From: Scatomorpha pullicola
GTDB taxonomy: Bacteria > Bacillota > Clostridia > Oscillospirales > Oscillospiraceae
Direction: 5' to 3'
Assembly (NCBI GenBank): GCA_018716545.1
Contig: DVJU01000070.1
Location: 1 to 24,042, forward strand
DNA length: 24,042 bases
Part shown: piece by piece, positions 21,881 through 24,042 of the stretch
How the letters are laid out: each line of letters begins with the position of its first letter
How positions within the stretch are numbered: position 1 is the stretch's first letter
Notes under the pieces: generated by a model
Databases searched by the model: none
Told to the model about the DNA's origin: nothing
What the model saw: the letters and a program-made list of their open reading frames with translations, nothing else
Made by a program: the position numbers and the translations under genes

Positions 21881-21896
21881 TAGGGAGGAGCCCCGC

Positions 21897-22670
21897 ATGA
21901 ACAGAAAATACCGCAAGACCGTAATAGCCGGCAACTGGAAGATGAACAAGCTGCCCAGTGAGGCGCGCCCCTTCGTGGATGACCTCAGGAGCAAGATGCC
22001 CAAGACCAAGACCTGCGACACCGTGCTCTGCGTTCCGTACCCCATCATCCCGGCTATGGCTCGCGCTATCAAGGACAGCCGCATAGTCTTCGGCGCGCAG
22101 GACGTCTCCGTCCACGACAAGGGCGCGTACACCGGCGAGGTCAACGCCGCCATGCTCGCCGACCTCGGCTGCCGCTACTGCATCGTCGGCCACAGCGAGC
22201 GCCGCGCCTATCACGGCGAGACCGACTCCGACGTCAACACCAAGGTCGTCAAGCTGCTGGAGCAGAACATCACCCCGATAATCTGCGTCGGCGAGAGCCT
22301 GGAGCAGCGTGAGAAGGAGCTGACCCTCGAGTTCATCGAGTACCAGGTCAAGGCCGCCCTGGCCGGACTGGAGCCCAAGCAGGTCAAGCGCTGCGTCATA
22401 GCCTACGAGCCGATCTGGGCCATCGGCACCGGCAAGACCGCCACCGCCGAGCAGGCGGCCGAGGTCTGCTCCGCCATCCGTGCGGTCATCCGCGGCATGT
22501 TCGACGCCCGCGTCGCCCGCGCCGTGAGCATACTCTACGGCGGCAGCATGAACGCCTCCAACTGCGACGAGCTGCTCGCCCAGCCGGACATCGACGGCGG
22601 CCTCATCGGCGGCGCGTCCCTCAAGCCGGACGACTTTGCCCGCATAGTCAACGGCACCGTTCAGGAGTGA
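21897..22670 (+). CDS. tpiA: Triosephosphate isomerase
   Basis: 257 residues; interconverts dihydroxyacetone phosphate and glyceraldehyde 3-phosphate. Catalytic residues are visible: Lys15 in AGNWKMN, His99 in YCIVGHSERR, Glu171 in AYEPIWAIGTGKTA, and the phosphate loop LYGGSMNASN and GGLIGGASL. I start at ATG 21897, with GGGAGGAG 6 bases upstream, rather than the longer upstream frame that overlaps pgk. The gap to pgk is 16 bases, and the next gene starts 4 bases after the stop. Confidence 0.99.
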   Translation: MNRKYRKTVIAGNWKMNKLPSEARPFVDDLRSKMPKTKTCDTVLCVPYPIIPAMARAIKDSRIVFGAQDVSVHDKGAYTGEVNAAMLADLGCRYCIVGHSERRAYHGETDSDVNTKVVKLLEQNITPIICVGESLEQREKELTLEFIEYQVKAALAGLEPKQVKRCVIAYEPIWAIGTGKTATAEQAAEVCSAIRAVIRGMFDARVARAVSILYGGSMNASNCDELLAQPDIDGGLIGGASLKPDDFARIVNGTVQE

Positions 22671-22674
22671 GCGT

Positions 22675-24042
22675 ATGTCTGAAGTCAAACCTGTAGCGCT
22701 CGTTATCCTCGACGGCTACGGCATCGGCGAGCGCAATGACGGAAACGCCATCTGGCTCGCCAAGACCCCCGTCATGGACGAGCTGCTTAAAACCTGCCCC
22801 AACACCCGGCTGTCCGCATCCGGCCTCGATGTCGGCCTGCCCGACGGCCAGATGGGCAACAGTGAGGTCGGTCACACGAACATCGGCGCAGGCCGCGTCG
22901 TGTTCCAGGATCTGCCCAAGATAACCAACGCCATAGCCGACGGCAGCTTCTTCAAGAACCCCGCCTATATCAAGGCGATGGACGACGCCAAGGCCAACGG
23001 CGGCGCGCTCCACGTCCTGGGTCTGCTCAGCGACGGCGGCGTGCACAGCCACATCACGCACATCTTCGCCATCCTCGATATGGCCAAGCAGCGCGGCCTT
23101 GAGAAGGTCTACGTACACTGCTTCCTCGACGGACGTGACGTCAACCCCACCTCCGGCGCCGGATTCGTGGAGCAGCTCGCCGAAAAGTGCGCCGCCCTCG
23201 GCAACGCGAAGATCGCCACCATCCAGGGTCGATTCTGGGGCATGGATCGCGACAAGCGCTGGGAGCGCGTGCAGAAGGGCTACGACGCAATCGTCCGCGG
23301 CAAGGGCGTCATGGCTTCCGACCCCGTGCAGGCTGTCAAGGACAGCTACGCGGTCGAGAAGACCGACGAGTTCATGGAGCCGACCGTGATAGACGCCGAG
23401 GGCGTCATCAAGAACGGCGACAGCGTCATCTTCATGAACTTCCGCCCCGACCGCGCCCGCGAAATGACCTGGGCTCTCAACGGTTATCTGCCAGAGGGTC
23501 ACACCATGGACACCGAGGAGCTCTCTCTCAGCTATGTCTGCACCGCGCAGTACGACGCCGCGCTGCCCCTGCCCATCGCCTTCCCGCCCGAGGAGCTGGA
23601 GGGCACCATCGGCGAGTACGTCAGCGACAAGGGGCTCACCCAGTACCGCGTCGCCGAGACCGAGAAGTACGCCCACGTCACCTTCTTCCTCAACGGCGGC
23701 GTTGAGAAGCAGTACCCCGGCGAGGAGCGCGAGCTTATCCCCAGCCCGAAGGAGTTCCCGACCTACGACCTCATCCCCGAGATGAGCGCCGAGAAGGTCA
23801 AGGACGCCCTCGTCGCACGCATGGACAAGGGCGGCTGCGAGCTGTACGTCTGCAACTTCGCCAACTGCGACATGGTCGGCCACACAGGCGTCATTCCCGC
23901 CGCCATAAAGGCAGTGGAGACCGTGGACAAGTGCCTCGGCGAAGTGGTCAAGGCCGCGGAGCGCAACGGCATCATCCTCGCGGTCACCGCCGACCACGGC
24001 AACGCCGACCGCATGGTGGAGCCTGACGGCAGCCCCAACACG
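22675..24042 (+). CDS. gpmI: 2,3-bisphosphoglycerate-independent phosphoglycerate mutase (partial, 3' end outside window)
   Basis: 456 codons are visible of about 510 expected; interconverts 3- and 2-phosphoglycerate using two manganese ions. LVILDGYGIGERNDGNA (9-25) holds the metal ligand Asp13; the phosphorylated serine is Ser63 in DGQMGNSEVGHTNIGAGR; HCFLDGRDVNPTSG, FMNFRPDRARE, NFANCDMVGHTG and VTADHGNADRM (further metal ligands) follow in the normal order. ATG 22675 has GGAG at 22664-22667, within the end of tpiA. The reading frame is open to the window edge. Confidence 0.98.
   Translation, partial: MSEVKPVALVILDGYGIGERNDGNAIWLAKTPVMDELLKTCPNTRLSASGLDVGLPDGQMGNSEVGHTNIGAGRVVFQDLPKITNAIADGSFFKNPAYIKAMDDAKANGGALHVLGLLSDGGVHSHITHIFAILDMAKQRGLEKVYVHCFLDGRDVNPTSGAGFVEQLAEKCAALGNAKIATIQGRFWGMDRDKRWERVQKGYDAIVRGKGVMASDPVQAVKDSYAVEKTDEFMEPTVIDAEGVIKNGDSVIFMNFRPDRAREMTWALNGYLPEGHTMDTEELSLSYVCTAQYDAALPLPIAFPPEELEGTIGEYVSDKGLTQYRVAETEKYAHVTFFLNGGVEKQYPGEERELIPSPKEFPTYDLIPEMSAEKVKDALVARMDKGGCELYVCNFANCDMVGHTGVIPAAIKAVETVDKCLGEVVKAAERNGIILAVTADHGNADRMVEPDGSPNT

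Noticed and set aside
20651..23997. Long minus-strand frames opposite pgk, tpiA and gpmI
   Set aside because: All three are antisense to glycolytic genes with intact catalytic residues.

Overview
The window is a G+C-rich stretch of a chromosome from an anaerobic, spore-forming Gram-positive, most likely a Clostridia member of the Oscillospiraceae/Ruminococcaceae type (inference). The evidence is an intact sigma-K-like sporulation sigma factor, ferredoxin-like and radical-SAM proteins, a B. subtilis YkpA-like ABC-F ATPase, a TagA-type wall glycosyltransferase and strong AGGAGG ribosome sites. Nearly all of it is ordinary housekeeping sequence. Many long antisense open frames are only shadows of G+C-rich genes.

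Layout, left to right. 1-1140 (minus): an ECF sigma factor followed, with a 4-base overlap, by a single-pass membrane protein that is probably its anti-sigma partner and runs off the left edge. 1141-1441: a gene-free stretch with hairpins, a tandem repeat and what looks like a small insertion into a terminator. 1442-2509 (minus): a secreted NodB-fold protein that has lost its catalytic motifs. 2605-2907 (plus): tRNA-Asp and tRNA-Thr with their own promoter and terminator. 2918-4313: divergent GNAT acetyltransferase and OGG1-type DNA glycosylase. 4397-5881: guaB, followed by a cluster of strong hairpins. 6096-8751: an overlapping four-gene operon of sirtuin, TagA-family glycosyltransferase, thymidylate kinase and 5-formyl-THF cyclo-ligase. 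8784-8939 (minus): a 51-residue Cys/Asn-rich membrane microprotein. 9094-10530: mltG. 10628-12762: an ABC-F ATPase and a GreA-type factor. 12846-14330: a heavy-metal-associated mini-protein behind a candidate operator, then a ferredoxin-tailed aldo/keto reductase. 14372-16070: YbaK-type deacylase, sigK and a small DUF6054-like protein. 16209-19897 (minus): an FMN-dependent hydroxy-acid oxidase with a serine hydrolase, and a family-2 glycosyltransferase with a PflX-like radical SAM protein. 20198-24042 (plus): trmL, then the glycolytic run pgk, tpiA, gpmI, the last cut by the right edge.

Functional themes are lower glycolysis (pgk-tpiA-gpmI), nucleotide and folate supply (guaB, tmk, 5-FCL), cell envelope (mltG, TagA-like, GT2, serine hydrolase, NodB-like), and gene expression and quality control (ABC-F, Gre factor, YbaK, TrmL, two sigma factors). 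I see no CRISPR array, phage, transposase or toxin-antitoxin system. The items most worth a second look are the intergenic insertion-like repeat, the guaB downstream hairpin cluster, the asymmetric ABC-F active sites, the Cys-rich microprotein, and the two inverted repeats placed as operators before the metal-binding protein and before the trmL-glycolysis genes.
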